The notes under the pieces: model-generated
The model's database searches: none
What the model saw: the letters and a program-made list of their open reading frames with translations, nothing else
Told to the model about the DNA's origin: nothing
Made by a program: the position numbers and the translations under genes
Origin: Lysobacter sp. CFH 32150
Lineage (GTDB): Bacteria; Pseudomonadota; Gammaproteobacteria; Xanthomonadales; Xanthomonadaceae
Direction: 5' to 3'
NCBI RefSeq assembly: GCF_022758295.1
Contig: NZ_JALDWJ010000002.1
Location: 62,001-126,000, forward strand
DNA: 64,000 bases
Shown: positions 45,558 to 54,677 of the stretch, in pieces
Position numbering within the stretch: the first letter of the stretch is position 1
How the letters are laid out: every line of letters starts with the position of its first letter

Positions 45558-46436
45558 GTGCGAAATCTGGCTTGCAGCCTGCTTCTTGCAGGCATATCCC
45601 TGGCTGTCATAGCGCCTTGTGCGATGGCAGCCGATGTCACCGGTGTGGCATTCGTACACGGCACCGGCAGTCAAACCAACGCCTACCAGGATTACTGGCA
45701 ACCCAAGATGGTCGACTCCGTACGCCAGGGGCTGGCCAATACGGCGAACTACACCGTCATCAACTGCGATTTCACCCAGTACATGTGGGACAGCCGCGCT
45801 GCCGGTTGCCTGGCAACACAGCTGAGCGACTTCATCAGCAGCAAGGGCATCACCCGCCTGATCGTGCTGACCCATTCCAACGGCGGCAACGTGATGCGCT
45901 GGATCCTGTCGAACCCGACCTGGGACAGCCGCTACCCGAACATCATCAGCAAGGTCGTGCGCGTCAACGCGTTGGCGCCCTCTTCCGGCGGCACACCGCT
46001 GGCCGATGCGGTGATCAATGGCAATGTGTTCGAAACGTCACTGGGCTGGCTGCTCGGCTACAAGTCCGACGCGGTGCGCCAGCAGCAGGTCAGCTGGATG
46101 GCCTACTACAACGCCAACTACCTGTACGGCACCGGTGGCCGTCCGGCATTGCCCAGGACGTTCCGCAGCGTGGTCGGCACCGACGTCGACTCGGCGATCT
46201 GGGATTCGGATAGCTACTGCGGTGGCTACGCCGAGAACGTGGGCCTCGAGACCACGCAGAACTGGCTCGCCAGCTGCTCCGACGGTTTCCTCAACTGCAC
46301 CAGCCAATCGGCCGCGGGCACCGTCTGGTTCCAGGACAAGAGCCGCATGGCCGGCAGCGAACCGCTGAGCCACAACCAGAGCCGTCGCGCCTGCTTCGGC
46401 CTGGACACCATCCTCCGCAACGATCTCAACCTCTGA
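45558..46436 (+). CDS. Exported alpha/beta-hydrolase (lipase/esterase-like)
   Basis: 292 residues. The signal peptide ends PCAMAAD. GVAFVHGTG (29-37) is an oxyanion-loop motif, and THSNGGNVM holds the likely nucleophile Ser107, an S-N-G-G form of the nucleophile elbow. The mature protein has several Cys. It is 9 nt upstream of the DUF4785 gene, so the two are likely co-expressed. The substrate is unknown. Confidence 0.75.
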   Translation: MRNLACSLLLAGISLAVIAPCAMAADVTGVAFVHGTGSQTNAYQDYWQPKMVDSVRQGLANTANYTVINCDFTQYMWDSRAAGCLATQLSDFISSKGITRLIVLTHSNGGNVMRWILSNPTWDSRYPNIISKVVRVNALAPSSGGTPLADAVINGNVFETSLGWLLGYKSDAVRQQQVSWMAYYNANYLYGTGGRPALPRTFRSVVGTDVDSAIWDSDSYCGGYAENVGLETTQNWLASCSDGFLNCTSQSAAGTVWFQDKSRMAGSEPLSHNQSRRACFGLDTILRNDLNL

Positions 46437-46445
46437 GGGCCGGCC

Positions 46446-47621
46446 ATGCGCACATTCGTTTTCACCGCGCTCGCCGCGGCTTCGATCACTGCAGCATCGT
46501 TCGCAGCGCTTGCCGCCCAACCACTATTGCCCCCGAGTCACAACGACCAGATCCCGACACGACTTGTGTCGCTTCCTGCTCCGATCGGCCAGTTCGAACA
46601 TGCGCCGGTGTCGTTTTCATGGGCACTCGATCCCCTCGCATCGCTAACGACACCAGAAACGCATGTCGCCGAGAGCCGCGAATACTGGCAAACCGTCGAT
46701 GGCGCCGAGTTGGCTCGCGGGATCGACCTCACGTTGACCGCACCGGGCGCCGTCATCCGCGTCAGCCCTGGTCACAGCGCGGCGCGACTCAAACCCGTGG
46801 ATGTCCGCATGCACGGCAACGGCAAGGCGGTGCGCCTGGAACAGGCCGCGGGCGACGCAGAGCTGCAAGCGGCCGGGATGGACATCGATCCGGGCTCGGT
46901 GGTGGTCAAGCTCGCTCCCGAACACCCTGGCGGCCGCTATCAGTTGCATGTGGACAACGCCGAAGGGCGCTATGTCGTGCACGTATTCGAACCGGATAGC
47001 GACATGGTGCTGCGTGCCCGCGCGGACCGCAGCCACGCGCTAAGCGGCGAAACCATTGCAGTCGACATCGCCATGACGCGCGGCGGCCGCGCTATCGCCA
47101 CACAAGCTGAAGCCCTGCTCGTCGCACCCGATGGCAGCAGCCGACCGGTGACCGTGGCCAAGGGCAGCGACGGCAATGCGTCAGCGCGCGTGCGGCTTCC
47201 CGCGAAGATCGGCAACACACCGGGATTGTGGGAACTGCAGGTGTTCGCCAACGGCGAAGGTGTATCGCGCGATGCACGCACCGCATTCGCGGTGGCCGCA
47301 CCGACTGCACGCTTCAAGGGCGACTACGCTTTCGATACGCAGGCACTGCGCGTGGCACTGCCGATCGAAGCCGGCTCCGCGGGGCGTTACGAAGCCCGCG
47401 GCACGCTCTACGCTTCCGGTCCGGATCGCGTGCTGCGACCGATTGCACAGGCACACGCTGCGGCGTGGTTTGAACGCGGCGGCGGGATGCTGGTGCTGGA
47501 TTTCGATCACAGCCATGTTCCGTCCGGCTACGGCGCGCCGTTCGAGATCCGGCAACTACAACTGCATGACCAGGCACGCCTCGCGCCGCTGGAAACGCGT
47601 GAGCGTGGCGCTCGCTTCTGA
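46446..47621 (+). CDS. Exported DUF4785-like protein
   Basis: 391 residues with a signal peptide (ASFAALAAQ). It has beta-sandwich-like regions: an N-terminal unit containing LTLTAPGAVIRVSPGHSAARL and two Ig-like parts (GETIAVDIAMTRGGRAI, GLWELQVFANGEGV). It resembles the DUF4785 family of secreted proteins in Legionella and Lysobacter-type bacteria; this is from memory of the pattern, not a search. A terminator follows directly. Confidence 0.65.
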   Translation: MRTFVFTALAAASITAASFAALAAQPLLPPSHNDQIPTRLVSLPAPIGQFEHAPVSFSWALDPLASLTTPETHVAESREYWQTVDGAELARGIDLTLTAPGAVIRVSPGHSAARLKPVDVRMHGNGKAVRLEQAAGDAELQAAGMDIDPGSVVVKLAPEHPGGRYQLHVDNAEGRYVVHVFEPDSDMVLRARADRSHALSGETIAVDIAMTRGGRAIATQAEALLVAPDGSSRPVTVAKGSDGNASARVRLPAKIGNTPGLWELQVFANGEGVSRDARTAFAVAAPTARFKGDYAFDTQALRVALPIEAGSAGRYEARGTLYASGPDRVLRPIAQAHAAAWFERGGGMLVLDFDHSHVPSGYGAPFEIRQLQLHDQARLAPLETRERGARF

Positions 47622-47643
47622 CCTGAGCATCGTTGTGCCCCTC

Positions 47644-47670
47644 GGCCGGGCCCCGCCCGGCCTTTTTTTT
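47644..47670 (+). terminator. Rho-independent terminator
   Basis: GGCCGGG and CCCGGCC pair around a short C-rich loop, followed by eight T residues. It ends the hydrolase-DUF4785 transcript. Confidence 0.85.
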
Positions 47671-47722
47671 CCGCGCCTGCAACAAGCTAAGCTCACACCA
47701 TCGACGCAACCGGACGATTCCG

Positions 47723-48283
47723 ATGAAGAAGTGGCTGTCGTTGTTCTTGGTCGTCATCATCGCGCTCGCCGCGTATGTCGGCGCTGGTCCCTACCTCACC
47801 GTGCGCGCGATCCGTACCGCGGTGAAGGAACAGAACACCGCCGCGCTGGCGAAACAGATCGATTTCCCCGCGCTGCGCGCCAGCCTAAAGGCGCAACTGC
47901 TCGACGCGCTGGTGCGCGAGGCTGGAGCCGACGTGCAGGCCAACCCGATTGGCGCATTCGCCTTGAGCATGGCCACGGGCGTGATCAACGGCACTGTCGA
48001 TGCGATGGTGACTCCCGTCGGACTGGCCGGCGTGATGGAAGGCCGCCGCCTGTGGCGCAACACCCGCGACAGCTTCAATCGCCCGCAAGTCGACGCGAAC
48101 GGCGAGCCGCTTCCTGTCCCCGAACCATTGCACGACGCGCGCTACCGTTACGAATCGTTATCGCGCTTCACCGCCACCATCCAAGACGACTCCGGCAAGC
48201 CCATCGTCTTCGTGCTGCGGCGCAATGGCTTGCAATGGAAACTGGCCGACATCCGCCTTCCGATGAACGGCAACACGCATTGA
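47723..48283 (+). CDS. DUF2939 family protein
   Basis: 186 residues with one N-terminal TM (KKWLSLFLVVIIALAAYVG). Next is GPYLTVRAIRTAVKEQNTAALAKQIDFPALRASLKAQL, a DUF2939 signature, and the ending VFVLRRNGLQWKLADIRLP. Likely inner-membrane anchored, periplasmic; function unknown. Confidence 0.85.
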   Translation: MKKWLSLFLVVIIALAAYVGAGPYLTVRAIRTAVKEQNTAALAKQIDFPALRASLKAQLLDALVREAGADVQANPIGAFALSMATGVINGTVDAMVTPVGLAGVMEGRRLWRNTRDSFNRPQVDANGEPLPVPEPLHDARYRYESLSRFTATIQDDSGKPIVFVLRRNGLQWKLADIRLPMNGNTH

Positions 48284-48376
48284 CGGACTCGTAATCTCCC
48301 CAAGCGCATTGTCCGGGAGAGAGGCTGCTGCCAGGATTGAACCTCTTGCGCCCAGCTCGACATATACCAGTACCTG

Positions 48377-48400
48377 GTCCGGGGACAGCTGTCCCCGGAC
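48377..48400. repeat. Perfect 24-bp palindrome
   Basis: GTCCGGGGACAG and CTGTCCCCGGAC are exact reverse complements with no loop, 24 nt before the CHRD gene start. It can be a dimeric-regulator operator or a mobile REP-like palindrome. Transcribed, it would fold and affect translation of the next gene. Confidence 0.85.
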
Positions 48401-48423
48401 AGTAGACGCGCGAGGAATCCGTC

Positions 48424-48942
48424 ATGAAACGCATTGGCATGTTGTCGCTTGCTGCACTGCTGTTGCCGCTCGCCCCTGCCCAGGCAGAAGACGCGGCCTT
48501 CAAGGGAGTGCTCGTCGGCAGCCAGGAGGTGCCCGCTGTTCTGACCGCAGCCAGCGGCGGCTTCCGCGCCTGGCTCAGTCCCGACGGCACATCGCTGCAA
48601 TACGAGCTGGCCTATGACGGTCTAGAAAGCAGCGTCTCCCAGGCGCATATCCATATCGGCCAGGGTGGTGCGAATGGCGGCGTCGCAGTGTGGCTATGTT
48701 CCAACCTAGCCAGCCCGCCGACGCCAGCGGGCGTGCAGGCGTGCCCGGCACCGCCGGCGCACATCAGTGGCGTGATCACTGCAGCCGATGTCGTAGGTCC
48801 CGTGTCACAAGGCGTTTCGCCCAACGAGTTCGACGCCCTCGTGACTGCCCTGAGACGTGGTCTCGCCTATGCCAACGTGCACACGAGCACTTCACCCGGC
48901 GGCGAAATCCGCAGTCAACTCGATCATAGCGGCCACAACTGA
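48424..48942 (+). CDS. CHRD domain exported protein
   Basis: 172 residues. A signal peptide ends LAPAQAED. The CHRD domain (about 24-167) has FKGVLVGSQEVPAV, YELAYDGLESSVSQAHIHIGQ, and RRGLAYANVHTSTSPGGEIRSQL with the His-rich pattern. Function of bacterial members is unknown. Three or more Cys are present in the mature part. Confidence 0.9.
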   Translation: MKRIGMLSLAALLLPLAPAQAEDAAFKGVLVGSQEVPAVLTAASGGFRAWLSPDGTSLQYELAYDGLESSVSQAHIHIGQGGANGGVAVWLCSNLASPPTPAGVQACPAPPAHISGVITAADVVGPVSQGVSPNEFDALVTALRRGLAYANVHTSTSPGGEIRSQLDHSGHN

Positions 48943-48973
48943 GGGACCGCGAAACTCTGTCAACGGCCGGCTG

Positions 48974-49885
48974 TCAGCGGCTGTTCGACACGCCATGCGG
49001 CACATGCCCGGCCGCCACGTGTTGCCGGGCCGAGTCGATGTTGTGCAACGAATCGTCGAAGAAGATGTCGGCACCGAAGGCTTCAAGGAATGGACCCTTC
49101 GGCCTTCCTCCCAGGAATAGCGCTTCGTCCAACCGCACGCCCCATTCGCGCAGAGTGAGGATCACGCGCTTGTGCGCAGGCGCTGAGCGTGCGGTGACGA
49201 GCGCCGTGCGAATCGGCGCATCGTCCCCCGCCGGAAACGCTTCCTGCAAACGGTGCAGCGCATCGAGGAAGCCGCGGAACGGCCCGCCCGAAAGCGGCAC
49301 GCCATCGCGCGCGACTTCGTGGTCGTGGAACGCGGCGATGCCCTGCTCCTGCGCCACCCGTTCGCCTTCGTCACCAAAGATCACCGCGTCGCCGTCGAAT
49401 GCGATGCGCAACTGATCGTGGCGTTGCAATGCAGCTTTCGCGGGGAGGATCGTCGCCGCCGCAACGCCATGCTCGAGCGCCCGCCGCACCGATTCCGGAT
49501 TCGCCGACAGGAACAGCTGCGCCCCGAACGGTTTGATGTATGGCCACGTCGGCGCACCCGAGGTGAAGGTCGCGCGGGAAATCGCCAGGCCGTGATGCTG
49601 GATCGAATTGAAGGTGCGCAGCCCGGTGTCGGAAGAATTGCGCGACAGCAGGATGACTTCCACCCGTGGCGCATCCGCCGGCGCACCTGCGTTCAACGCC
49701 AGTAACTTGCGGACCAGCGGGAAGGCGATTCCCGGCGCCAAAGGATCGTTTTCGTGCTCGCGCTGGAACGCACTGAAGGCCTCGACACCCTCGCGTTCGT
49801 ACAGATCGTGGCTGTGCTCGAGATCGAAGAGTGCGCGCGAAGTGATCGCAACGATCAGGGGTTGGGATTGGGTGACGGATTCCAT
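48974..49885 (-). CDS. Cytosolic 5'-nucleotidase-like protein
   Basis: 303 residues from ATG 49885, of the 5'-nucleotidase (NT5C1-related, PF06189-type) family. It has VAITSRALFDLEHSHDLYEREG with the catalytic-position Asp, IILLSRNSSDTGLRTFNSIQHHGL, RIAFDGDAVIFGDEGE and DIFFDDSLHNIDSA, all HAD-like. It would dephosphorylate nucleoside monophosphates. A longer in-frame reading upstream has no family match. Confidence 0.9.
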   Translation of the reverse strand: MESVTQSQPLIVAITSRALFDLEHSHDLYEREGVEAFSAFQREHENDPLAPGIAFPLVRKLLALNAGAPADAPRVEVILLSRNSSDTGLRTFNSIQHHGLAISRATFTSGAPTWPYIKPFGAQLFLSANPESVRRALEHGVAAATILPAKAALQRHDQLRIAFDGDAVIFGDEGERVAQEQGIAAFHDHEVARDGVPLSGGPFRGFLDALHRLQEAFPAGDDAPIRTALVTARSAPAHKRVILTLREWGVRLDEALFLGGRPKGPFLEAFGADIFFDDSLHNIDSARQHVAAGHVPHGVSNSR

Positions 49886-50020
49886 GTGCCCAGTATCGGA
49901 CAGGCGGGTCGCTGGGCGTGAGACGCGCACACGGAATTGGCTCCAATGCACACCAGCAATTGTCTGTCCGTCGGTTCTTGACGGTGCATCCCTTGGCCTG
50001 TATATATCCACTAAGTTATC

Positions 50021-50034
50021 TAACCTTGTGGTTA
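50021..50034. promoter_or_regulatory. Candidate ArsR operator
   Basis: TAACC-TTGT-GGTTA, a perfect 5-bp inverted repeat with a 4-bp spacer, ends 6 nt before the GTG start of the ArsR gene, where an autorepressor of this family would bind. AT-rich sequence (TATATAT at 50001) just upstream could be the -10 region. Confidence 0.45.
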
Positions 50035-50040
50035 TAGAAA

Positions 50041-50415
50041 GTGCAATCCCATCATCTCGACGCCACCTTCGCGGCCCTCGCCGACCCTACGCGCCGCGCG
50101 ATCCTGGCCCGGCTCTCGACAGGCGAAGCCACCGTGATGGAGCTGGCCGAGCCGTTCGCGATGAGCCAACCGGCGATCTCGAAACACCTGAAGGTGCTCG
50201 AGCGCGCGGGCCTGATCTCGCGTGGCCGCGATGCGCAGCGACGACCTTGCCGGATCGAAGCCGCACCACTCGAGGAAGCCAACGGCTGGCTGGAGCGCTA
50301 TCGCCAGATCTGGGAGCACAACTACCAGCGCCTCGATGCCCTGCTCGATGAGTTGAAGGCAGGGAAGAAGCAGAACCCTCCACAACGCAAGAAACGCCAA
50401 GGAGCACCTCGATGA
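50041..50415 (+). CDS. ArsR-family transcriptional regulator
   Basis: 124 residues starting at GTG 50041 (QSHHLDATFAALADPTRRAILARLSTGEATVMEL). The winged helix has MSQPAISKHLKVLERAGLISRGRDAQRRPCRI. There is no metal-binding Cys pair; this is the subgroup partnered with SRPBCC/AHSA1 genes, in which the ligand is usually unknown. The next gene overlaps its stop (ATGA). It heads a five-gene run. Confidence 0.92.
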   Translation: MQSHHLDATFAALADPTRRAILARLSTGEATVMELAEPFAMSQPAISKHLKVLERAGLISRGRDAQRRPCRIEAAPLEEANGWLERYRQIWEHNYQRLDALLDELKAGKKQNPPQRKKRQGAPR

Positions 50416-50897
50416 ACGACATTGCCCGCACCCTGCAAGTCACCACGCCCAGCGATCGCGAGATCCTCATGACCCGCGCCCTTGATGCGCCGCGCGAATT
50501 GGTCTGGGACGCTTTCACCAAGCCGGAGCTGGTCAAGCGCTGGTTGCTCGGACCGCCAGGCTGGACGATGCCGGTCTGCGAAATCGACCTGCGTGTTGGC
50601 GGCCCTTACCGCTTCGTGTGGCGCAAGGACGACGGCGTCGAGATGGGGATGGGCGGCGTCCATCGCGAAATCAAAAAGCCCGAACGCCTCATCCGCACCG
50701 AATTGTTCGACCAGGACTGGACCGGTGGCGAAACGGTGGCAACAGTGGTCTTCAACGAACGCAACGGCAGCACCATCGTCGACATCACGGTGCTCTATTC
50801 ATCGAAGGAAGCCCGCGACGGCGCGCTCGCCAGCGGCATGAAGGAAGGCATGGCGGCTGGCTACGACCGATTGGAAGAACTGCTGGAAACCGTCTGA
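50412..50897 (+). CDS. SRPBCC (AHSA1) family protein
   Basis: 161 residues: REILMTRALDAPRELVWDAFTKPELVKRWLLGPPGW, GGPYRFVWRKDDG, ETVATVVFNERNG and a C-terminal SGMKEGMAAGYDRLEELL helix are characteristic. Translationally coupled to the ArsR gene. Likely binds a small hydrophobic ligand. Confidence 0.92.
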   Translation: MNDIARTLQVTTPSDREILMTRALDAPRELVWDAFTKPELVKRWLLGPPGWTMPVCEIDLRVGGPYRFVWRKDDGVEMGMGGVHREIKKPERLIRTELFDQDWTGGETVATVVFNERNGSTIVDITVLYSSKEARDGALASGMKEGMAAGYDRLEELLETV

Positions 50898-50933
50898 TTC
50901 GTTCCGCAACACATCCAATGCAAGGGAGACCGC

Positions 50934-51362
50934 ATGAACGCCCAAACAACACACACGAGTCCTGGAAACCTGTTGCGAAGCATCGGCGCTGTGTTGTTGG
51001 GCTTTTTAGCGACCGCCGTGCTTTCGCTCGGCACCGACCAGTTGCTGCACGTCCTCAAGTTCTATCCGCCCTGGGGACAACCGATGTACGACCCGGTGCA
51101 GAACTTCACGGCACTGGCCTACCGCTGCGTCTTCGCCGTGATGGGCGGTTACATCACGGCCCGATTCGCGCCACGCAACCCGATGCGCCATGTGCTGGTC
51201 CTGGCCGTCATCGGATTGATCATGGGCACGGCCGGTGCCATCGCCACGATCCCCATGAACCTCGGTCCCGCCTGGTATCCGATCGCGCTCGCACTCACCG
51301 CCCTGCCCTGCGTCTGGCTCGGTGGCGTGCTGCATCGCAGACAGCAAAGCCGAACCGGCTGA
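50934..51362 (+). CDS. Four-TM membrane protein, unknown function
   Basis: 142 residues with hydrophobic segments at about 14-35, 56-76, 86-107 and 113-131. GRFAP-like YITARFAPRNPMRH lies between segments 2 and 3. Small membrane proteins of this kind often accompany ArsR-AHSA1 pairs. Function unknown. Confidence 0.8.
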   Translation: MNAQTTHTSPGNLLRSIGAVLLGFLATAVLSLGTDQLLHVLKFYPPWGQPMYDPVQNFTALAYRCVFAVMGGYITARFAPRNPMRHVLVLAVIGLIMGTAGAIATIPMNLGPAWYPIALALTALPCVWLGGVLHRRQQSRTG

Positions 51363-51410
51363 CGTCCACCCACTTACTGACGACATGCCATCAACAAAGG
51401 AGGACATCCC

Positions 51411-51872
51411 ATGCTCGATACCCCACAGATCACCCAGACCTCGGCGCAATCGGCCGCCATCATCCGCCTCACCATTCCGCGCGAGGAAATGCCCCATGTC
51501 ATGGGTCCGGCGATCGGCGAGTTGATGGCCACCATTGCTGCGCAAGGCATCGCCCCGGCTGGGCCGTTGTTCTCGCATCATCTGACGATGCCGTCTGACA
51601 CCTTCGACTTCGAAGTCGGCGTTCCCATTGCAGCGCCTGTGAACCCTGTCGGACGCGTGCAACCAGGCCAGTTGCCCGCCGTGAAAGTCGCGCGGACGGT
51701 CTACCACGGTGGATACGAAGGATTAGGTTCGGCATGGGGCGAGTTCATGGGCTGGATCGCCGAGAATGGACACACGCCGGCGCCGAACCTTTGGGAATGC
51801 TACGTCGCAGGTCCGGAGTCGAGCCCGGATCCTGCCAACTGGCGCACTGAGCTCAACCGCCCGCTGGCTTGA
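51411..51872 (+). CDS. GyrI-like small-molecule-binding protein
   Basis: 153 residues of the effector-binding/GyrI-like fold: AAIIRLTIPREEMPHVMGPAIGELMATIAAQGI, DFEVGVPIAAPV, GQLPAVKVARTVYHGGYEGLGSAWGEFMGWI and LWECYVAGPESSPDPANWRTEL. Stand-alone forms bind or hydrolyse small molecules. AAAGGAGG precedes the start. Confidence 0.85.
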   Translation: MLDTPQITQTSAQSAAIIRLTIPREEMPHVMGPAIGELMATIAAQGIAPAGPLFSHHLTMPSDTFDFEVGVPIAAPVNPVGRVQPGQLPAVKVARTVYHGGYEGLGSAWGEFMGWIAENGHTPAPNLWECYVAGPESSPDPANWRTELNRPLA

Positions 51873-51925
51873 ACCCGCACGGTTCTGCGTCGTCACTCCA
51901 TCTTTCTGCAATGGAAGCCATTGGG

Positions 51926-52708
51926 ATGAAGAGCACTGCGACCAAGGCGACGAAGAAGCAAACACAAAGCCGCAACACCTCCACCGCGCCCGAACGCCCG
52001 GTGGAGGAGCAGGTGCAAGAAGCGCTGAAGTGGCTCAAACGCAATGCCACCAAGGCCACGCTTGATGGCATGGCGCGCTATGCCATCCCTTCAGACAAGG
52101 CACTGGGCGTGTCGATGTCGACGATCCAGAAGCTGGCCAAACAGCTCGGACGCAACCACGCCCTCGCCGCGGCACTCTGGGAGACCGACGTCTACGAAGC
52201 CCGCACGCTGGCCGCGTACGTCGAGGAACCTGACAAGGTCACGGCCGCACAGATGGACCGCTGGTGCCGCGACTTCGACAACTGGGCGATCTGCGACACC
52301 TTGTGCTTTGCGTTGTTCGACCGCACGCCGCATGCCTGGCAGAAGGTCGCGCAGTGGAGCGACAAGCGCGCCGAGTACGTCAAACGCGCGGCATTCGCGC
52401 TGCTGTGGGGCCTCACCGTCCATGACAAGCGCGCCAGCGACGAACAGTTCGCCCAGGGCCTGCTCTACATCGAACGCGCCGCCACCGACGACCGACACTT
52501 CGTCAAGAAATCCGTGAACATGGCCTTGCGTGCGACCGGGAAACGCAACGCCGCGCTGAATGCCGCTGCAGTGGCGGTGGCCCGGCGTCTTGTCGCCTCA
52601 CCGCATGCCTCGGCGCAATGGATTGGCAAGGACGCGCTGCGCGAACTCACCAGCGCGTCGGTGACCAGCAGATTGAAGGCGCGACCTCGCGCTGTGCGCG
52701 CGACGTGA
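51926..52708 (+). CDS. AlkD-like DNA alkylation repair protein (HEAT-like)
   Basis: 260 residues. A Lys/Thr-rich start precedes helical repeats: LKWLKRNATKATLDGMARYAIPS, GVSMSTIQKLAKQLGRNHALAAALWETDVYEAR, MDRWCRDFDNWAICDTLC, FVKKSVNMALRATGKRN. This matches the AlkD-type DNA alkylation repair family, glycosylases for bulky alkyl bases. ATG 51926 has GGAAG upstream; ATG 51911 is an alternative. Last of the ArsR-headed run. Confidence 0.88.
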   Translation: MKSTATKATKKQTQSRNTSTAPERPVEEQVQEALKWLKRNATKATLDGMARYAIPSDKALGVSMSTIQKLAKQLGRNHALAAALWETDVYEARTLAAYVEEPDKVTAAQMDRWCRDFDNWAICDTLCFALFDRTPHAWQKVAQWSDKRAEYVKRAAFALLWGLTVHDKRASDEQFAQGLLYIERAATDDRHFVKKSVNMALRATGKRNAALNAAAVAVARRLVASPHASAQWIGKDALRELTSASVTSRLKARPRAVRAT

Positions 52709-52713
52709 GGGCT

Positions 52714-52778
52714 GTAGGGTGGGCTTTAGCCCACCGAATGGAAGAAACAAAAAGCTGGTGGGCTAAAGCCCACCCTAC
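52714..52778. repeat. GTAG-type REP hairpin
   Basis: GTAGGGTGGGCTTTAGCCCACC and its inverted copy ending CTAC surround a short A-rich middle. A nearly identical unit is at 58444. Such GTAG palindromes are dispersed in Stenotrophomonas and relatives and are associated with RAYT transposases. It lies between convergent genes and may also act as a terminator-like stem. Confidence 0.88.
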
Positions 52779-52793
52779 GAGGATCCGACCTCT

Positions 52794-54041
52794 TCAGTCA
52801 GCGATGCGACGGAACACCAGCGTGCCGTTGGTGCCGCCGAACCCGAAACTGTTCGACATCACCGTGTCGACTTCGCGCTGCACGCTTTCGCGCAGGATCG
52901 GGAAGCCTTCGGCGCGCGGATCCAGCGTCTCGATATTCGCCGAGCCGGCGAGGAACCCGTCGCGCAGCATCAGCAGGCAATAAATCGCTTCCTGCACGCT
53001 GGCGGCGCCGAGCGAGTGGCCGCTGAGCGCCTTGGTCGAGGACAGCGGCGGTATTTCATCGCCGAAGACGGTCCGCACCGATTCCAGCTCGACGATGTCG
53101 CCCAGCGGCGTCGAAGTGCCATGGGTATTGAGGTAATCGATCTTGCCCACGCCGCCGCCCTGCCCGTCGATGCCGGCCAGCGCCATCTGCATGCAGCGCA
53201 CCGCGCCTTCGCCGGAGGGCGCGACCATGTCGACACCATCGGAGGTCACGCCATAGCCGACGAGTTCGGCGAGGATGTGCGCGCCACGTGCCTTCGCGTG
53301 TTCGTACTCCTCCAGCACCAGCATGCCAGCACCGCCGGCAATGACGAAGCCGTCGCGACCCGCGTCGTACGGCCGCGACGCGGACTGCGGCGTGTCGTTG
53401 TGGTGCGTCGACAAAGCGCCCATCGCATCGAACTGTGCGGTCATGCCCCAGTGCGCTTCCTCGCCGCCGCCGGCGAACATCACGTCCTGCACGCCGTGAC
53501 GAATCATGTCCGCCGCCGCACCGATGCAGTGCGCCGAGGTCGCGCAGGCCGCGGAAATCGAATAGCTGACGCCGCGCAAACCGAACGACGTGGCGAGCGT
53601 CGCCGATACCGTCGATGACATCGTACGCGGCACCATGTACGGCCCGACCTTGCGCACGCCCTTGTTGCGCAGCAAGTCGCCAGTCTCGATCTGCCATTGC
53701 GGCGAGCCGCCGCCGGAACCCGCGATCAACCCGGTGCGCGGATGGCTGACGGTCTCGGCATCGAGCCCTGCCATCGCGATCGCATCGTGCATCGCGACAT
53801 AGCTGTACGCGGCGGCATCGCCCATAAAGCGCTTGAGCTTGCGGTCGATCTGCGCTTCGAGATCGATGTCTGGCACGCCGGCGACCTGGCTGCGCAGGCC
53901 GAGTTCCGCGTAATCGGGACGATGGGTAATGCCTGCGCGGCCGGCGCGCAGCGACGCGGACACGCTGTCCAGGTCGTTGCCGAGGCACGACACGATGCCC
54001 ATGCCGGTGACGACGACGCGCCGGTTCGTTGCGTGAGGCAT
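52794..54041 (-). CDS. fabB: 3-oxoacyl-[acyl-carrier-protein] synthase I
   Basis: 415-residue condensing enzyme that elongates unsaturated acyl-ACPs. The Cys-His-His triad is visible: Cys166 ([10 protein letters not shown]), His307 (NTHGTSTP) and His342 ([11 protein letters not shown]). ATG 54041 is 2 nt from the fabA stop. The fabA-fabB pair is the anaerobic unsaturated fatty acid route. Confidence 0.96.
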   Translation of the reverse strand: MPHATNRRVVVTGMGIVSCLGNDLDSVSASLRAGRAGITHRPDYAELGLRSQVAGVPDIDLEAQIDRKLKRFMGDAAAYSYVAMHDAIAMAGLDAETVSHPRTGLIAGSGGGSPQWQIETGDLLRNKGVRKVGPYMVPRTMSSTVSATLATSFGLRGVSYSISAACATSAHCIGAAADMIRHGVQDVMFAGGGEEAHWGMTAQFDAMGALSTHHNDTPQSASRPYDAGRDGFVIAGGAGMLVLEEYEHAKARGAHILAELVGYGVTSDGVDMVAPSGEGAVRCMQMALAGIDGQGGGVGKIDYLNTHGTSTPLGDIVELESVRTVFGDEIPPLSSTKALSGHSLGAASVQEAIYCLLMLRDGFLAGSANIETLDPRAEGFPILRESVQREVDTVMSNSFGFGGTNGTLVFRRIAD

Positions 54042-54043
54042 GC

Positions 54044-54562
54044 TCAGAAGCCCTCGGTGGAAGTGAACAGGCCGACGCGCAGGTCGTTGGCAACGTAGAT
54101 CTCGCGGCCGTCGACCAGGGTGCGGCCATCGGCGATGACCAGGGCCAGTTTGCCCCGCATCACCCGGCGGATGTCGATCTCGTAGCTGACCAGCTTCGCG
54201 TCGGGCATCACCTGCCCGCTGAATTTCACCTGGCCGACGCCCAATGCACGACCGCGCCCAGGCTCGCCGAGCCACGGCAGGTAGAAACCCGCCAACTGCC
54301 ACATCGCATCGACGCCGAGGCAGCCCGGCATCACCGGGTCGCCGATGAAATGGCAGGCGAAGAACCAGAGGTCCGGTGTGATGTCGAGCTCGGCGCGGAT
54401 GACGCCCTTGTTGTACTGCCCGCCTTCGCTGGCGATATGGGTGATGCGGTCGAACATCAGCATCGGCGGCGCCGGCAGTCGTGCGTTACCTGGGCCGAAC
54501 ATTTCGCCACGGGCGCAGGCGAGCAACTGTTCGCGGTCGAGTGAAGCAGGACGTATCGTCAT
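54044..54562 (-). CDS. fabA: 3-hydroxydecanoyl-ACP dehydratase/isomerase
   Basis: 172 residues, normal length. The hot-dog fold active site has His71 in [17 protein letters not shown] and Asp85 in GVDAMWQL. Makes the cis-3-decenoyl-ACP precursor. Directly followed by fabB, forming a two-gene operon. Confidence 0.97.
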   Translation of the reverse strand: MTIRPASLDREQLLACARGEMFGPGNARLPAPPMLMFDRITHIASEGGQYNKGVIRAELDITPDLWFFACHFIGDPVMPGCLGVDAMWQLAGFYLPWLGEPGRGRALGVGQVKFSGQVMPDAKLVSYEIDIRRVMRGKLALVIADGRTLVDGREIYVANDLRVGLFTSTEGF

Positions 54563-54677
54563 GTCGCAGTCGTTGGGAAAAACAGCGCCCATTCTGGGGC
54601 ATCGGGCTGCACCCGTCTCCTGTACGCCGGCGCAGGTTCCTGAAGATTTAACTGGCACGCGTGGGGAAGACCTGCAT

